Assembly (NCBI GenBank): GCA_031547465.1
Contig: JAVBRX010000111.1
Coordinates: 1 to 23,136 of the forward strand
DNA: 23,136 nt
Source of the DNA: Hohaiivirga sp031547465
Lineage (GTDB): Bacteria > Pseudomonadota > Alphaproteobacteria > Rhizobiales > Beijerinckiaceae
Direction of reading: 5' to 3'
Each line of letters opens with the position of its first letter. Positions within the stretch are counted from its first letter, which is position 1. Below the pieces are notes generated by a model that saw only the letters and a list, made by a program, of their open reading frames with translations, made no database searches and had not been told where the DNA came from. Position numbers and translations under genes: made by a program. Below, in pieces: positions 1 to 8,058 of this stretch.

Positions 1-543
1 GAACAGCGATTGAGCCGTCGCATCCGCCCGGTCGCGCCCGGCGGCGAATGAAGCGGCGGCAAGGTTGCGAGCCGACATGAAAGTATGAAACAGGTTCTGC
101 GCCGCCGACAGCACGGCAGAGACGGCAGCAAACACCGCGAAAGCACTGAACAACCCGCCGAGCAGTCCGGCCTGATCGTAGGATTTCTTGAAGGTCGCTT
201 CGAACCGGCAGACCCGAAGCTCGCGTTCCGAAAACGTGAAATGTCCCGGCTCGGTCAAAATGACCGTCAGTTCGCCAAGCCAGGGATGGACTAGGGTGCC
301 CGGTCCCGGCTTTTCAAAAGCCCGTCGAAGCCGCTTCTCCTGCTCCTTATAATCTGAGCCGTAAAGGAAACCACGGATCTCGATCTGGCCGTTGTGTAGC
401 CCGAAATCATCGTCGGCATCAGGGTCGATCCCTGGAAAAATCGTCGTCGAAATCCGACGCCCCGCCTCGTGCGTCAGCCGGTCATCAACGAAGAACGGGA
501 TGCCGCGAAACGACGCTTTGAGTAGGCCGGGAAGCGGTCGCAT
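1..543 (-). CDS. N: Mu gpN-like tail/DNA circularisation protein, N-terminal part (runs off the window)
   Basis: Translating the minus strand from the ATG at 543 gives 181 codons that stay open to base 1, so the 3' end is missing. The start MRPLPGLLKASFRGIPFFVDD, then EAGRR, FPG and later EKPGPGTLVHPWLGEL, is the conserved N-terminal pattern of the DNA circularisation protein family (Mu gpN; DNA_circ_N). In Mu-type phages the protein is a baseplate/tail hub-associated component made after the tape measure; the 'circularisation' name is historical. Residues about 122-150 are Ala/Val/Phe-rich, like the hydrophobic middle of the family. The gene starts 2 nt after the tape-measure stop codon, so the two are probably translationally coupled; no strong Shine-Dalgarno is visible. 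Family call is strong; exact role is from family knowledge. Confidence 0.9.
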   Translation of the reverse strand, partial: MRPLPGLLKASFRGIPFFVDDRLTHEAGRRISTTIFPGIDPDADDDFGLHNGQIEIRGFLYGSDYKEQEKRLRRAFEKPGPGTLVHPWLGELTVILTEPGHFTFSERELRVCRFEATFKKSYDQAGLLGGLFSAFAVFAAVSAVLSAAQNLFHTFMSARNLAAASFAAGRDRADATAQSLF

Positions 544-545
544 GG

Positions 546-3008
546 TTATGGCCGCCCGACCACGGTGCCCCGATCCGGAGCAATCGGCACTGTCGGGTTG
601 GTGCTGGCGGCATTGACGACTGTTGTGCCAGGTGTTGCGCTGACGACGATCCGTCCACCAACTTCGGTTTCGACCTTGACCGGCGGCGGAGCCTGGATCG
701 TGCCACCCGTCGGCTGCCCGTCGCCTCCAGCCTTTTTTCGGCTCTCGTCAACCGCCTGGCCGACCCGTTGAAATTTGTTGATCTGCGTATCAAGGTCGTG
801 CAACTTGAACGACTGCTGATAGAGCTGCTGGGCCTCGGCTGCATACTGGCCATTTGCCGCAATGTATTGTTGTAGCTCGGATTGATACTCGGCCAATGTC
901 ATCTTGCCTTGCTCCAGCCTCTCGGTCCAGCCGCGCCCTTCGGTGAACTCCGCGCCAAACCAGCCACGCGAGGTGGTATCCTTCAAGTCGCTGAACGTCT
1001 TTGATTTTTCAGCCTCGGCGGCAGCGATGCCGGATTGCGCCTCGAAAGCCACCTTATTCCTTCCCACCTCATCAAGCTTCGAGAGTGCTGTAATGGCCTC
1101 GTCCGTCGAGCCGGTGAACTGTTCAAGCGCCGACTTATGCTTATCGAGCGCTGAGGCGCTCTCTTCGTTGCCGGCGATCCAGCCTTTGAGGGCATCCCAG
1201 GCGTTTGAGATGCCATTCGAGAGCGCATCCCACACCTGAAGCAGAGTATTGATCTTTTCCTGCAGCCACTCGCTCGCCGCGCCGAACCCGGATTTGATCC
1301 CCTCCCACGCGGCATCGAGGCCTTGCATCGCCTGATCCGCAAAGTTGACCATTGCGCCCCAGATATCAGTGCCGAGCGACTCATCCAGCCACTTGATGGC
1401 GCCCTTGAAAATTCCGAACAAGATGTTGAAAAACGCCTGCACATATTGTTCGTACCCCGAAAATATCTGTTTCAGCCCTTCGAAAACCCTCCCGAAATCG
1501 CCGGTAAAAATTCCGGCGATGACATTGATTGCCCCTTGAAAAATCGTTTTGATGCTATTCCAGAGGTTTTGAAAATACGGCGCAAATTCATCCCAGTTTT
1601 TATAAATGATCGCCCCGGCCACGGCCAAAAGCGCGATCACTGCGCCGATCGGCGAGAACAGCACCGCGAACACAGCCGCCAGAGCCGAGATGACCGGCGT
1701 CAGCACGCCGATCACCGCGCCGAGCATCAACAACGCGCCGACGCCGGTCATGAGACTGCCGGTCATGCCAGGAAATTGGGCATCCAGCCAATCGATTCCC
1801 GCGATGAACTTGTCGAGGGCGCTTGTGGCCCAATCGAGATTGGCCGCAAACGAATCACCGACGCGCTGTTGCAGCTGCGACAATCGCTCCATAAAGCCCT
1901 CGATTTTTTTACCTTTCCCCTCCATCCGGGTAGCAAAATCCTGATTGATGACCCCGGCGCCAGCCTGATCGGCCTTCTCTTTCATTTCTTTGTATTTATC
2001 GATATTAGCTAAGAACGGGGTCAGAAAGTCCAACACCTGCTGGTCTCTGAATAATTGACCGACCTCTGAAGATCCCATGATCTTTTCAACCCGCTCGCGA
2101 ACGAGTGCGGTCGTCTCTTCCGCCGTCTTACCTTCGGCTTGGGCTTTTTTTACAATCGCATCGATTTCTTTCGCCGGAATCTTGGTCACACTCATCAGCT
2201 TCTGGATGACCGCTTCGACCGGATTGATGCCCTTGGCTGTGGCATCTGCCATGACCTTGGTGATATCGACCCCGGCCTTGGCAAACTGCTTGGCGACTTC
2301 AGGACTGGAAATTTTCGACAAAAAATTCTTGAAATTATTAGCGGCGATGTCCGGTGAATCAGTGCCGTACATCGCGACTTGAAGTCCGGCACCGAGGGTC
2401 GTGAGAGCCTCTTCGCCTTCCATCCCGAGCTTGGACATCTGTGATGTCAACTCGGGAAAGGCCTTGGCCATGTCTTTGAACTCGAACCTCCCTTCCTTGC
2501 CCAACGTAATCAGCTTACCCATGGACGCTTCCATGCGTTCGGCTGGGATTTTCAGGGTATTCGAAAGCGCGAAAGCCGTCTTCGCGGTGTCCTCCATTTC
2601 GGCATTGGCGGCGGTTGAAACCTTGCCGATTGTCGGCATCAGTTCGTCGGTCAGCGTCGTATCCATGCCTGCCGCGACCAGCACCCCCGCGCCTTTGGCC
2701 AGATTTGTGTTCGACTGCCCGACTTCCAGCGCCAGCTTGTTATACGCCTTGCCCGTCCGCTCGACATAAGCCGTCGCTTCCTTGCCTGATAAATTAGAAG
2801 TGATGGCGATATCGCGCAACGCGCCCTCATAGGCCGCCGCCGATTGAAGTGGCGCGGCGAAGGACAAGGCCGAGAGAACGCCACCCATGACGCCGATGCG
2901 GCTCGCCAGAGTTTTAATCCCGGCGAGCCGCCTCTGAATACCCCCCAACGCACCGGAAACCCGATCGCGAAAGGTGGCAACGATGGAGAGTGTGAGGTTT
3001 CGGCTCAT
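546..3008 (-). CDS. Tail tape measure protein (Mu gp42-like, TP901 type)
   Basis: An 820-residue protein that sets tail length and occupies the tail lumen before DNA ejection. Residues 1-60 resemble the start of Mu-type tape measures (TLSIVATFRDRVSGAL...). Residues about 60-330 match the TP901 tape-measure core: Ala-rich helices with the GAGLQVAMYGTDSP stretch around 206-219. A very hydrophobic block spans about 420-469, typical of the tape-measure membrane-insertion segment, and is followed by amphipathic Trp-rich helices. The C-terminal part (about 620-790) is charged and helical, ending in a Pro/Val/Thr-rich tail. Its ATG overlaps the stop codon of the frameshifted tail chaperone (ATGA at 3005-3008), the expected arrangement. 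Several lysine-rich, A/T-richer patches (for example around 1900-2350) stand out from the surrounding G+C-rich genes. Confidence 0.93.
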   Translation of the reverse strand: MSRNLTLSIVATFRDRVSGALGGIQRRLAGIKTLASRIGVMGGVLSALSFAAPLQSAAAYEGALRDIAITSNLSGKEATAYVERTGKAYNKLALEVGQSNTNLAKGAGVLVAAGMDTTLTDELMPTIGKVSTAANAEMEDTAKTAFALSNTLKIPAERMEASMGKLITLGKEGRFEFKDMAKAFPELTSQMSKLGMEGEEALTTLGAGLQVAMYGTDSPDIAANNFKNFLSKISSPEVAKQFAKAGVDITKVMADATAKGINPVEAVIQKLMSVTKIPAKEIDAIVKKAQAEGKTAEETTALVRERVEKIMGSSEVGQLFRDQQVLDFLTPFLANIDKYKEMKEKADQAGAGVINQDFATRMEGKGKKIEGFMERLSQLQQRVGDSFAANLDWATSALDKFIAGIDWLDAQFPGMTGSLMTGVGALLMLGAVIGVLTPVISALAAVFAVLFSPIGAVIALLAVAGAIIYKNWDEFAPYFQNLWNSIKTIFQGAINVIAGIFTGDFGRVFEGLKQIFSGYEQYVQAFFNILFGIFKGAIKWLDESLGTDIWGAMVNFADQAMQGLDAAWEGIKSGFGAASEWLQEKINTLLQVWDALSNGISNAWDALKGWIAGNEESASALDKHKSALEQFTGSTDEAITALSKLDEVGRNKVAFEAQSGIAAAEAEKSKTFSDLKDTTSRGWFGAEFTEGRGWTERLEQGKMTLAEYQSELQQYIAANGQYAAEAQQLYQQSFKLHDLDTQINKFQRVGQAVDESRKKAGGDGQPTGGTIQAPPPVKVETEVGGRIVVSATPGTTVVNAASTNPTVPIAPDRGTVVGRP

Positions 3009-3594
3009 GATTGCTTCGAAATCTCTTTATTATAAAGGGAGATAAGGCCCACCCAGAAGGCAATCCGGGGGGGCGTCAACGTTTCAAGCTCTTCAAGGCT
3101 CGCACCGGTATTCGCGGCCAGGAATCCTAGCTTTATTTGCCAGTCGTCCGGCCATTCTTGAAAAAACTAATCGCCACCTTTTGACAATCGACGATGTCTG
3201 CGACGTCCATCCGGTCATACAGCGCCTTCGCGATCGACGGCTTCAACCACGCCGACCGTTCAATTAAAACCCGATCCGTCGCCTGCTTCGACGCGCTCAT
3301 GATGGCCGCCATGTCGGCACCAGTCAGACGATGGAAGGTCAGAGCCTCATAGACTTCTTCGCGCACCCGCCCGCCAGACTGGATTTTCAGCGTCTGCGGG
3401 TAAACGAGTGGCAGCGTGATCCGCCCATCCTCGTGAAGGATGGCGCGATCCGGGATAGCGTCCTCATCGAGCGCCTTGGCGTCCTCATTGACGATCCGCT
3501 CCGGAGCTTCATCAATGATGTCTGAAACCACTTTTCCGGTTTGTCCTTCCGGCTCATCGTCGATGATGATCGTCGCTTCGTTCTTCGTTTTCAT
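3005..3594 (-). CDS. Tail assembly chaperone, -1 frameshift product (gp41-41' fusion)
   Basis: Reading the chaperone gene to the T TTT TTC heptamer (3160-3166) and slipping back one base gives an open -1 frame. It continues Q-E-W-P-D-D-W-Q-I-K... for 51 more codons and ends ...IAFWVGLISLYNKEISKQS at TGA 3005-3007. The fusion would be 196 residues from the ATG at 3594. The extension is protein-like (Trp/Leu-rich, helical), has no start codon of its own in a good place, and fills an otherwise empty 124-bp stretch exactly up to the tape-measure start. Long-tailed phages commonly make a short and a long chaperone this way to coat the tape measure. The frameshift is inferred from sequence; its efficiency is unknown. 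Confidence 0.82.
3133..3594 (-). CDS. Tail assembly chaperone, zero-frame product (Mu gp41-like, TAC_7 type)
   Basis: The zero-frame product is 153 residues and ends at TAA 3133-3135. The N-terminal half is acidic (IIIDDEPEGQ, DEAPERIVNEDAKALDEDA). The middle ...TLPLVYPQ...GGRVREEVYEALTFHRLTGADMAAIM is the recognisable core of the Mu gp41 / phage tail assembly protein E family (beta-strand plus 'L-T-F-R-x-x-T-G-x-D' motif). I use the ATG at 3594 rather than the upstream GTG at 3606 because GAGGG lies 5 nt before it; the GTG overlaps the tube-gene stop codon. The protein is thought to chaperone the tape measure before tube polymerisation and to be absent from the virion. It is encoded between tube and tape measure, as in Mu. 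Confidence 0.88.
   Translation of the reverse strand: MKTKNEATIIIDDEPEGQTGKVVSDIIDEAPERIVNEDAKALDEDAIPDRAILHEDGRITLPLVYPQTLKIQSGGRVREEVYEALTFHRLTGADMAAIMSASKQATDRVLIERSAWLKPSIAKALYDRMDVADIVDCQKVAISFFKNGRTTGK
3139..3166 (-). promoter_or_regulatory. Programmed -1 frameshift signal: T TTT TTC slippery heptamer plus hairpin
   Basis: On the minus strand AG T TTT TTC AAG reads Ser-Phe-Phe-Lys in the zero frame, so 3166-3160 is a canonical X XXY YYZ heptamer. Seven nucleotides downstream is the hairpin GCCGG-ACGA-CTGGC (3152-3139; five pairs, one of them G-U). It is a short stem and may be only part of the stimulatory structure. The zero-frame stop lies just after it. Both frames are protein-like on the proper side of the site, which is the main support. 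Confidence 0.8.
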
Positions 3595-3602
3595 CAGATC
3601 CC

Positions 3603-3965
3603 TCACTCAATAATCTCTTCGGGTTCACCGGCGGACCACTTGAGCGTGATCTTGCCGCCCTCGCCGCCGGTCATGTCGCCGCGTTCAGTTAGAAAGGCGT
3701 CAGCGAACACCAGCGTCTGGCCGGTGTCGCACGACACCTGCAACTCGCCTTCGCCTTCGGAATAGATCTCCGTGGCGCGTTGACCGCGCTCCAGCACAGT
3801 CGTTGCCTCGATCGACGACGGCTTGAATTCCTGCGCCCGCCCGACGGCGCGGGCGGTGATGACCTCCTTGTTCTGCAGGCCACCGATAAGCACCTTCGAC
3901 CCGGCTTCGACTTTGATGGAAAGGCCTTTCCAAACAAGATCGACAATCCCTAAATACTGAGCCAT
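3603..3965 (-). CDS. M: Tail tube protein (Mu gpM-like)
   Basis: A 120-residue protein of the Mu gpM / phage tail tube family: short N-terminus MAQYLGIVDLVWKG, a glycine-containing turn GSKVLIGGLQNKEV, then beta-strands with ...VLERGQRATEIYSEGEGELQVSCDTGQTLVFADAFL, a pattern seen in Mu-type tubes. It would stack as hexameric rings inside the sheath. AAGGGGG lies 5 nt upstream of the ATG. It follows the sheath gene by 10 nt and its stop overlaps a possible GTG start of the chaperone gene. Length is normal for the family (about 115-120). Confidence 0.9.
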   Translation of the reverse strand: MAQYLGIVDLVWKGLSIKVEAGSKVLIGGLQNKEVITARAVGRAQEFKPSSIEATTVLERGQRATEIYSEGEGELQVSCDTGQTLVFADAFLTERGDMTGGEGGKITLKWSAGEPEEIIE

Positions 3966-3975
3966 TCACGCCCCC

Positions 3976-5451
3976 TTAAACTTCAAATTGCAAGCTGGCG
4001 GCGAAGACGATCAGGTTGCCGACAATGCGGACAATCTGCTTCGCCTCCAGTCGATTGCGGTCACTGCTGGACCGCCAGAACGAGCTTTTGTCGAGGGTAT
4101 CCCGCGCCCCCTCGATCCACGCCTGGTCCTCGTAAAGTCGGCAGCGGGCGGCCCAGGAGCCGCGCATCCGCTTCGGCGTTACGACCGCTGCTGACTTGCG
4201 CGCAGCCGCGCTATCGTCGTCGACCAGCTTACACCGCGGGTACATCAACGACACATAGTTCGACCAGTCGAAGCGGATTCGCGAGGCGGTTTTTGGCGTG
4301 GTGATGTCCAGCCATGCTGCATCGAGAACGTCGAGGTTTGAGCGTTGGTAGGTGGTGATGATACGGCTCAGAGTGACCGCACCATCGCGCAGCACCGCAA
4401 AGGTCGATATCCCGCCATAGAGCAACAGATTTTGCTCTTCTTCAGAAAAGCGTTTTTCAGTTGACGGCGGCAGGACACCGGGCAAAACCAGAGAGCGCAG
4501 TTGACGCGCCGGATCGTTGGTCAGGTGAAAAGCCGCAAGGCCCGCAAGCGCCGCGGCCCACTTCCACGGCGACGTCGGAGAACCGTTCGCGCCGATCAGC
4601 GTCAAGTGAGGCGAATTAGTTACCGCGCCCTTCGCTGCAAGTTGGCCGAAAGTGCCTTTCAGGCCAGCGAAGGCGTGGGCGTCCTTTTTACCCATCGCTT
4701 TGAAGCGCGCCTTCAAATCAACTTCGAGTGCTTCGAGATTGGCATTGTCCGTCCACGGCACTACGTAATCCGTGAACCATTCTTCCTGAATGACATCAAG
4801 GATCGCCTGAATGTCCGGGTTTCCCGCGCCGCCGGCCATCGGCGCGACGGCGACCTGAATGCCGAGTGGCAAGGTTTCATCGTCATTGAGCGCAACGGCA
4901 AGGCCGATATCGTTGCCGCACTCGCCTTTATGCTTGGCAGTAAGCGTCACGACCTCCGCCGCCGCAGCGGCGACAACGGGCAAGTGAGCAACCCCGTTGA
5001 TCGCTGCCGCAGCGGCGACGGCCAGTTGCGACGGCGGGTCTCCGTCGAGCGCCTTGATGCGGATCCGCACCCCATCGACATAGAGCGCGACGACTCCGGT
5101 GCCGGAACCTGAAAAGGTAAACTTGCCGGCGGCCTGGATGCCGACCGGCGCATCTTTAAGCGCAATCGCGTAAACGTCAGTTGTCGCGTTCGCTCTCTTG
5201 AAATACTTTGCTTCGTCATGGCCGATTGACCCTGTGCCAAACAACGCCACGGCCTCTTCAGCGCGCGTCAGGCGGTAAAGCGTCAGTTCCTCCGCCGCTC
5301 CGGTATCGAGCATCTGTGCGAACAACAGTACCCGTGTCGGGTAAGGCAGGATCCCCATGTCCTCATAATTCGGCCTGACCTCGACATAGGTGCCGGGGGT
5401 GCGCAAATCGTAAGGGATTTCGTCGAACAGATTGGTGATTTCGTCACTCAT
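3976..5451 (-). CDS. L: Contractile tail sheath protein (Mu gpL-like)
   Basis: A 491-residue sheath subunit. The N-terminus IPYDLRTPGTYVEVRPN is the typical 'IP...R.PG.Y.E' opening of Mu-type sheaths. It is followed by a region with VLLFAQMLDTG and a variable middle domain (about 100-200). The C-terminal half has the conserved DYVVPWTDNANLEALE and the NYVSLMYPRCKLVDDD / RMRGSWAARC patterns. I choose the ATG at 5451 because AAGGA lies 8 nt upstream; the TTG three bases earlier is less likely. It sits between DUF2635 and the tube gene, as in Mu. A sheath makes this a contractile-tailed phage. Confidence 0.93.
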   Translation of the reverse strand: MSDEITNLFDEIPYDLRTPGTYVEVRPNYEDMGILPYPTRVLLFAQMLDTGAAEELTLYRLTRAEEAVALFGTGSIGHDEAKYFKRANATTDVYAIALKDAPVGIQAAGKFTFSGSGTGVVALYVDGVRIRIKALDGDPPSQLAVAAAAAINGVAHLPVVAAAAAEVVTLTAKHKGECGNDIGLAVALNDDETLPLGIQVAVAPMAGGAGNPDIQAILDVIQEEWFTDYVVPWTDNANLEALEVDLKARFKAMGKKDAHAFAGLKGTFGQLAAKGAVTNSPHLTLIGANGSPTSPWKWAAALAGLAAFHLTNDPARQLRSLVLPGVLPPSTEKRFSEEEQNLLLYGGISTFAVLRDGAVTLSRIITTYQRSNLDVLDAAWLDITTPKTASRIRFDWSNYVSLMYPRCKLVDDDSAAARKSAAVVTPKRMRGSWAARCRLYEDQAWIEGARDTLDKSSFWRSSSDRNRLEAKQIVRIVGNLIVFAASLQFEV

Positions 5452-5455
5452 CAAA

Positions 5456-5656
5456 TCAATCCTTCAGGCTGTCTTTGGCGACAGGTGCAGCAAGTTTTGA
5501 CTGCGTGGGAGGCTTCGCCTCGATCAGATCGCCATCGGCGATCCGGCGGCGCAGATATCGGCTTTCTTCGAACCATTCCCCAGCCTCGGAGCAAGGCTTG
5601 CCATCCAGCAGCGGCACCACGCGACCAGGCGCAGGTTTAGCGAACACTTTCTTCAT
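5456..5656 (-). CDS. DUF2635 protein (Mu gp38-like)
   Basis: A 66-residue protein: KKVFAKPAPGRVVPLLDGKP, then EAGEWFEESRYLRRRIADGDL. This is the DUF2635 pattern ('KP..G..V..P..G.PLPA.G..V....YWRRRL.DGDV'), always found next to the sheath gene in Mu-like phages. The function is unknown; a tail-assembly role is inferred from synteny. The start overlaps the end of the DUF1834 gene by 20 nt, and a strong AAGGAGAG ribosome site lies just upstream of its ATG. It ends 4 nt before the sheath ATG. Confidence 0.88.
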   Translation of the reverse strand: MKKVFAKPAPGRVVPLLDGKPCSEAGEWFEESRYLRRRIADGDLIEAKPPTQSKLAAPVAKDSLKD

Positions 5657-6191
5657 CCGTCTCTCCTTCGGGCCGGTAGATCAGCCCTTCAAAATCGTCT
5701 GCCTCGGCCAGATCAGCCAGGGAATCGAAGCCGACGCCGATCTCCAGTTCAACCGAACCAATGACCAGCGATTGATCCGCCGCCGCATCGGCATAGCGTT
5801 GTTCGGAACCCGTCACTCGGATCGAGCCGATGCCTTGTAGCGTCACCCCGTGCAGCGCCTTGATCAGCGTCGAGAGCGTCGGAAACAGGCCAGGCCGGTG
5901 TGTGTCGCCGATGAACCGGGCGGCGCGGTTATCGGGGTTCTTTAAAATCACGGTTAGGGCCAGGCTGGCGGTGGCCCGGAATTCACGACTCAATCCGGCG
6001 TCCCTGAACCCATGCCAGGCGAGCAACAAGCAAGGCGTGATGCCGATCAGCCGGCTGAATTCGTTTGTCGTCATCGGATCCGGCACGATTTCGAAAGCCC
6101 ACTGATCCTTTTCAAAAGCCGTTCGAAGCTGCCTTTCGACTGCCGCAACGATGAGCGAAATCGGATCCCTGCCGGTCTCAAACTTCGACAT
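5637..6191 (-). CDS. DUF1834 protein (Mu gp37-like tail completion protein)
   Basis: 184 residues from the ATG at 6191; an in-frame GTG three bases upstream is possible but the ATG forms the usual TGATG overlap with the DUF1320 stop. The order (after DUF1320, before DUF2635) and the central pattern RDAGLSREFRATASLALTVILKN...FIGDTHRPGLFPTLSTLIKALHGVTL match DUF1834 of Mu gp37, considered a head-tail joining or tail terminator-type protein. The C-terminus is acidic. No membrane segments or signal peptide. Confidence 0.85.
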   Translation of the reverse strand: MSKFETGRDPISLIVAAVERQLRTAFEKDQWAFEIVPDPMTTNEFSRLIGITPCLLLAWHGFRDAGLSREFRATASLALTVILKNPDNRAARFIGDTHRPGLFPTLSTLIKALHGVTLQGIGSIRVTGSEQRYADAAADQSLVIGSVELEIGVGFDSLADLAEADDFEGLIYRPEGETDEESVR

Positions 6192-6622
6192 CACCAGCCC
6201 CGCAAACTATCGTCCGAAAACATCGGATCCCGGTCACTGGTGAAGGCTCCGCTGCTCTCATTGCCGCCGCCAGTGAGTTCCGGCGCTGCGATCGAGGCCT
6301 TGCCTTCGGCTATCAGCTTCAGCCAGGCGACGGTTTCGTCGTAGGCGTCCTTTGCCTCTTTCGAAGGCGTCCGGTCGCCGCCACCGGCCAGGCGATAGCG
6401 AGCGATGATGCAGGCCGCGCCGACGATCGCCGGCGGCGGTGCAACGATTGGCGTCACGTAATGCTTGCGCAGGTATGAATCGATCGTGCTGGACGCATGA
6501 GCGAGTGCTTCGGCAATCCGCTCCGGCGACGGTTTGTCGGGAATGACGCCATCGGCAACCGACAACCGGGTGGTTTCGATTTTGCCGAATTTTACGATCA
6601 TGTCGTCGAGCGAACCGTACAT
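6191..6622 (-). CDS. DUF1320 protein (Mu gp36-like head-tail connector)
   Basis: 143 residues. MYGSLDDMIVKFGKIE, then a helical segment AEALAHASSTIDSYLRKHYVTPI and AIVGAACIIARYRLAG, is the standard DUF1320 pattern ('M Y.T..DL..RFG..EL', 'A..DA...IDSYL..RY.LPL', 'L....CDIARY.L'). Such proteins are adaptor-like connectors at the head-tail interface. AAAGGA lies 8 nt upstream of the ATG. The C-terminal 35 residues are Ser/Gly-rich and low complexity. It is the first gene after a 123-bp gap, so it may begin a translational unit. Confidence 0.9.
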   Translation of the reverse strand: MYGSLDDMIVKFGKIETTRLSVADGVIPDKPSPERIAEALAHASSTIDSYLRKHYVTPIVAPPPAIVGAACIIARYRLAGGGDRTPSKEAKDAYDETVAWLKLIAEGKASIAAPELTGGGNESSGAFTSDRDPMFSDDSLRGW

Positions 6623-6745
6623 CAGTCAATCCTTTAAAGTCGGAAGCCCCGCTGCCCCGTGCTTCCGTGAGAGAGGTGGCAAAGGGTGTTGCAAACCACC
6701 TGTCGGCGCTCCGCTGAGACAGGCGCGCGCCCGCTCTCCAACAGG
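6623..6745 (-). other. 123-bp gap between head and tail genes with three small inverted repeats
   Basis: No ORF or promoter consensus is evident here. Three inverted repeats follow one another: GGAAGC...GCTTCC (6642-6666), GGTGG...CCACC (6675-6700) and CTGTC...GACAG (6700-6722). None is followed by a T-run in the transcribed (minus) direction, so a simple intrinsic terminator is not supported. They could be mRNA structures or processing sites between the head and tail blocks. Confidence 0.4.
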
Positions 6746-7108
6746 TTATTTCTGCTTCTGTGCCTTGTTAGGCGACGGCGCGACCTCCGCCACCGCGCCG
6801 CTAGTTCCGGACGGCGCAGGCGCGTCGTCCGGAGGATCCTTGCCGTCGGTGCTGCTTGGAACCGGGCTTGCTGGAGTCAAACCCTCGGTTTCTGCAGCGG
6901 CGGCAGGCGGAGAGACCTTGGCAATCTTGTCCGGCTTATCCCCATTCTGCTTGCCTTCACCTTCAACCACCGTCAGCACCGGTTCGGCTTTTAGGGCCGC
7001 AAGCTGCCGATCGGTGAACGCATCGGCCGGATAGACCTTCTTTGCCGGGTGACTGATCCCGGCCCGGCGGAAGCCGGGACGGGAGCAAAGGATCGTAATG
7101 CAGGGCAT
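6746..7108 (-). CDS. FluMu N-terminal-domain protein (Mu gp35 / HI1506-like)
   Basis: 120 residues from the ATG at 7108, 11 nt after the gpT stop; a longer frame from 7165 would overlap gpT and is not needed. The N-terminal 50 residues MPCITILCSRPGFRRAGISHPA...YPADAFTDRQLAALKAEPVLTVVE match the small FluMu_N domain found directly after the major head gene in Mu-like phages. The remaining 70 residues are Pro/Ala/Ser/Lys-rich and look disordered. The function is unknown; the position suggests a head-associated accessory. Confidence 0.8.
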   Translation of the reverse strand: MPCITILCSRPGFRRAGISHPAKKVYPADAFTDRQLAALKAEPVLTVVEGEGKQNGDKPDKIAKVSPPAAAAETEGLTPASPVPSSTDGKDPPDDAPAPSGTSGAVAEVAPSPNKAQKQK

Positions 7109-7119
7109 GGCTTCTAACC

Positions 7120-8040
7120 TCACGCCAGGAGCGGCACGATGACGGGTTCGACAGTGCCCTTCCACTTGTTCGATATCGCGACCGTCGCGTCGCCGACCTT
7201 CTCGCCGACCATTTCACTGGTCGCCAGCATCCGCGCGTCGCTTTCGAGTGCCGGCGGCACCAGCAGCTTCTTCGGGGTAATGGCCAGGGATTCGCCGTTT
7301 TCACGGAAAATCGACCCCATGGCGGCACGGGCGGCGGCATAGTTCTCGGGCGTCAGCGGCGCTTTTGACATAAAGGCGCATTGCCACATGCCGAAGCCGG
7401 CATTGCAGCGGCCATCGACGCCGTAAACAAACTTGTCCTTCATGAACACGATGTCGTCTTTAGCTTCCTGCTTGGCCACGAATTCGAACTTGCGGCGCGG
7501 CTGCCAGATCATCGGTTTCAGGATCTGGCTGTCGTCGATCAGGAACCAGGCCGGGCCATCGCCGGGCTGAATGTTCGAGACCGACGTTTCCTTGCCTTCG
7601 GAGTTGAAGCCGGGATGGTCGGCATCGAAAAAGTTCTGGCCATCCCAGCAGATTTCCTTGTCGCCGCGCTTAAGCAGCCCGAAGATCAGTTTATCCGGCA
7701 AGGTCCGGGCACCGCTGCCCATGCCCTCAGCCAGCTTGCCATAAAGCCCAAGTTGATCGTCTTCGACGTGTGGGCGCGGAATACCGATCGTCATTTCGAA
7801 AGAGCGGTTCTCGATCGCGAATGCGGCCTTCGACAGATCCTTGATATAACGGTCGCCGATCCATTCCCGCATACCCGGAAACTCATCGAGGCGCGGATAT
7901 TTATTGTCGGCTCCAGTCGATGGAATTTCCATCGCGAGAACCGGCCACAGAGCCGTCGTCGCCGCCAGCCCCTGATTAAAGGCCAGCGACAGGCTGGTGA
8001 AAAGAGCGTGCAACGTATCGACGTTGATAGGCTTGCTCAT
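7120..8040 (-). CDS. T: Major head (capsid) protein, Mu gpT-like
   Basis: 306 residues, the usual gpT length. The start MSKPINVDTLHALFTSLSLAFNQGL, the segment NKYPRLDEFPGMREWIGDRYIKDLSKAAFAIENRSFEMTI, and later WDGQNFFDADHPGFN are signature stretches of the Mu-like major head subunit. Hundreds of copies would form the icosahedral capsid. AGGAG lies 9 nt upstream of the ATG. It follows the decoration-like gene by 18 nt. Confidence 0.95.
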   Translation of the reverse strand: MSKPINVDTLHALFTSLSLAFNQGLAATTALWPVLAMEIPSTGADNKYPRLDEFPGMREWIGDRYIKDLSKAAFAIENRSFEMTIGIPRPHVEDDQLGLYGKLAEGMGSGARTLPDKLIFGLLKRGDKEICWDGQNFFDADHPGFNSEGKETSVSNIQPGDGPAWFLIDDSQILKPMIWQPRRKFEFVAKQEAKDDIVFMKDKFVYGVDGRCNAGFGMWQCAFMSKAPLTPENYAAARAAMGSIFRENGESLAITPKKLLVPPALESDARMLATSEMVGEKVGDATVAISNKWKGTVEPVIVPLLA

Positions 8041-8058
8041 TGAAGGGGACTCCTGAAA

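Noticed and set aside
1323..2012. 229-codon plus-strand ORF opposite the tape measure gene
   Set aside because: Antisense shadow, rich in His/Arg/Asp repeats (DDRRQHADHRAEHQQRADAGHE), no family resemblance.
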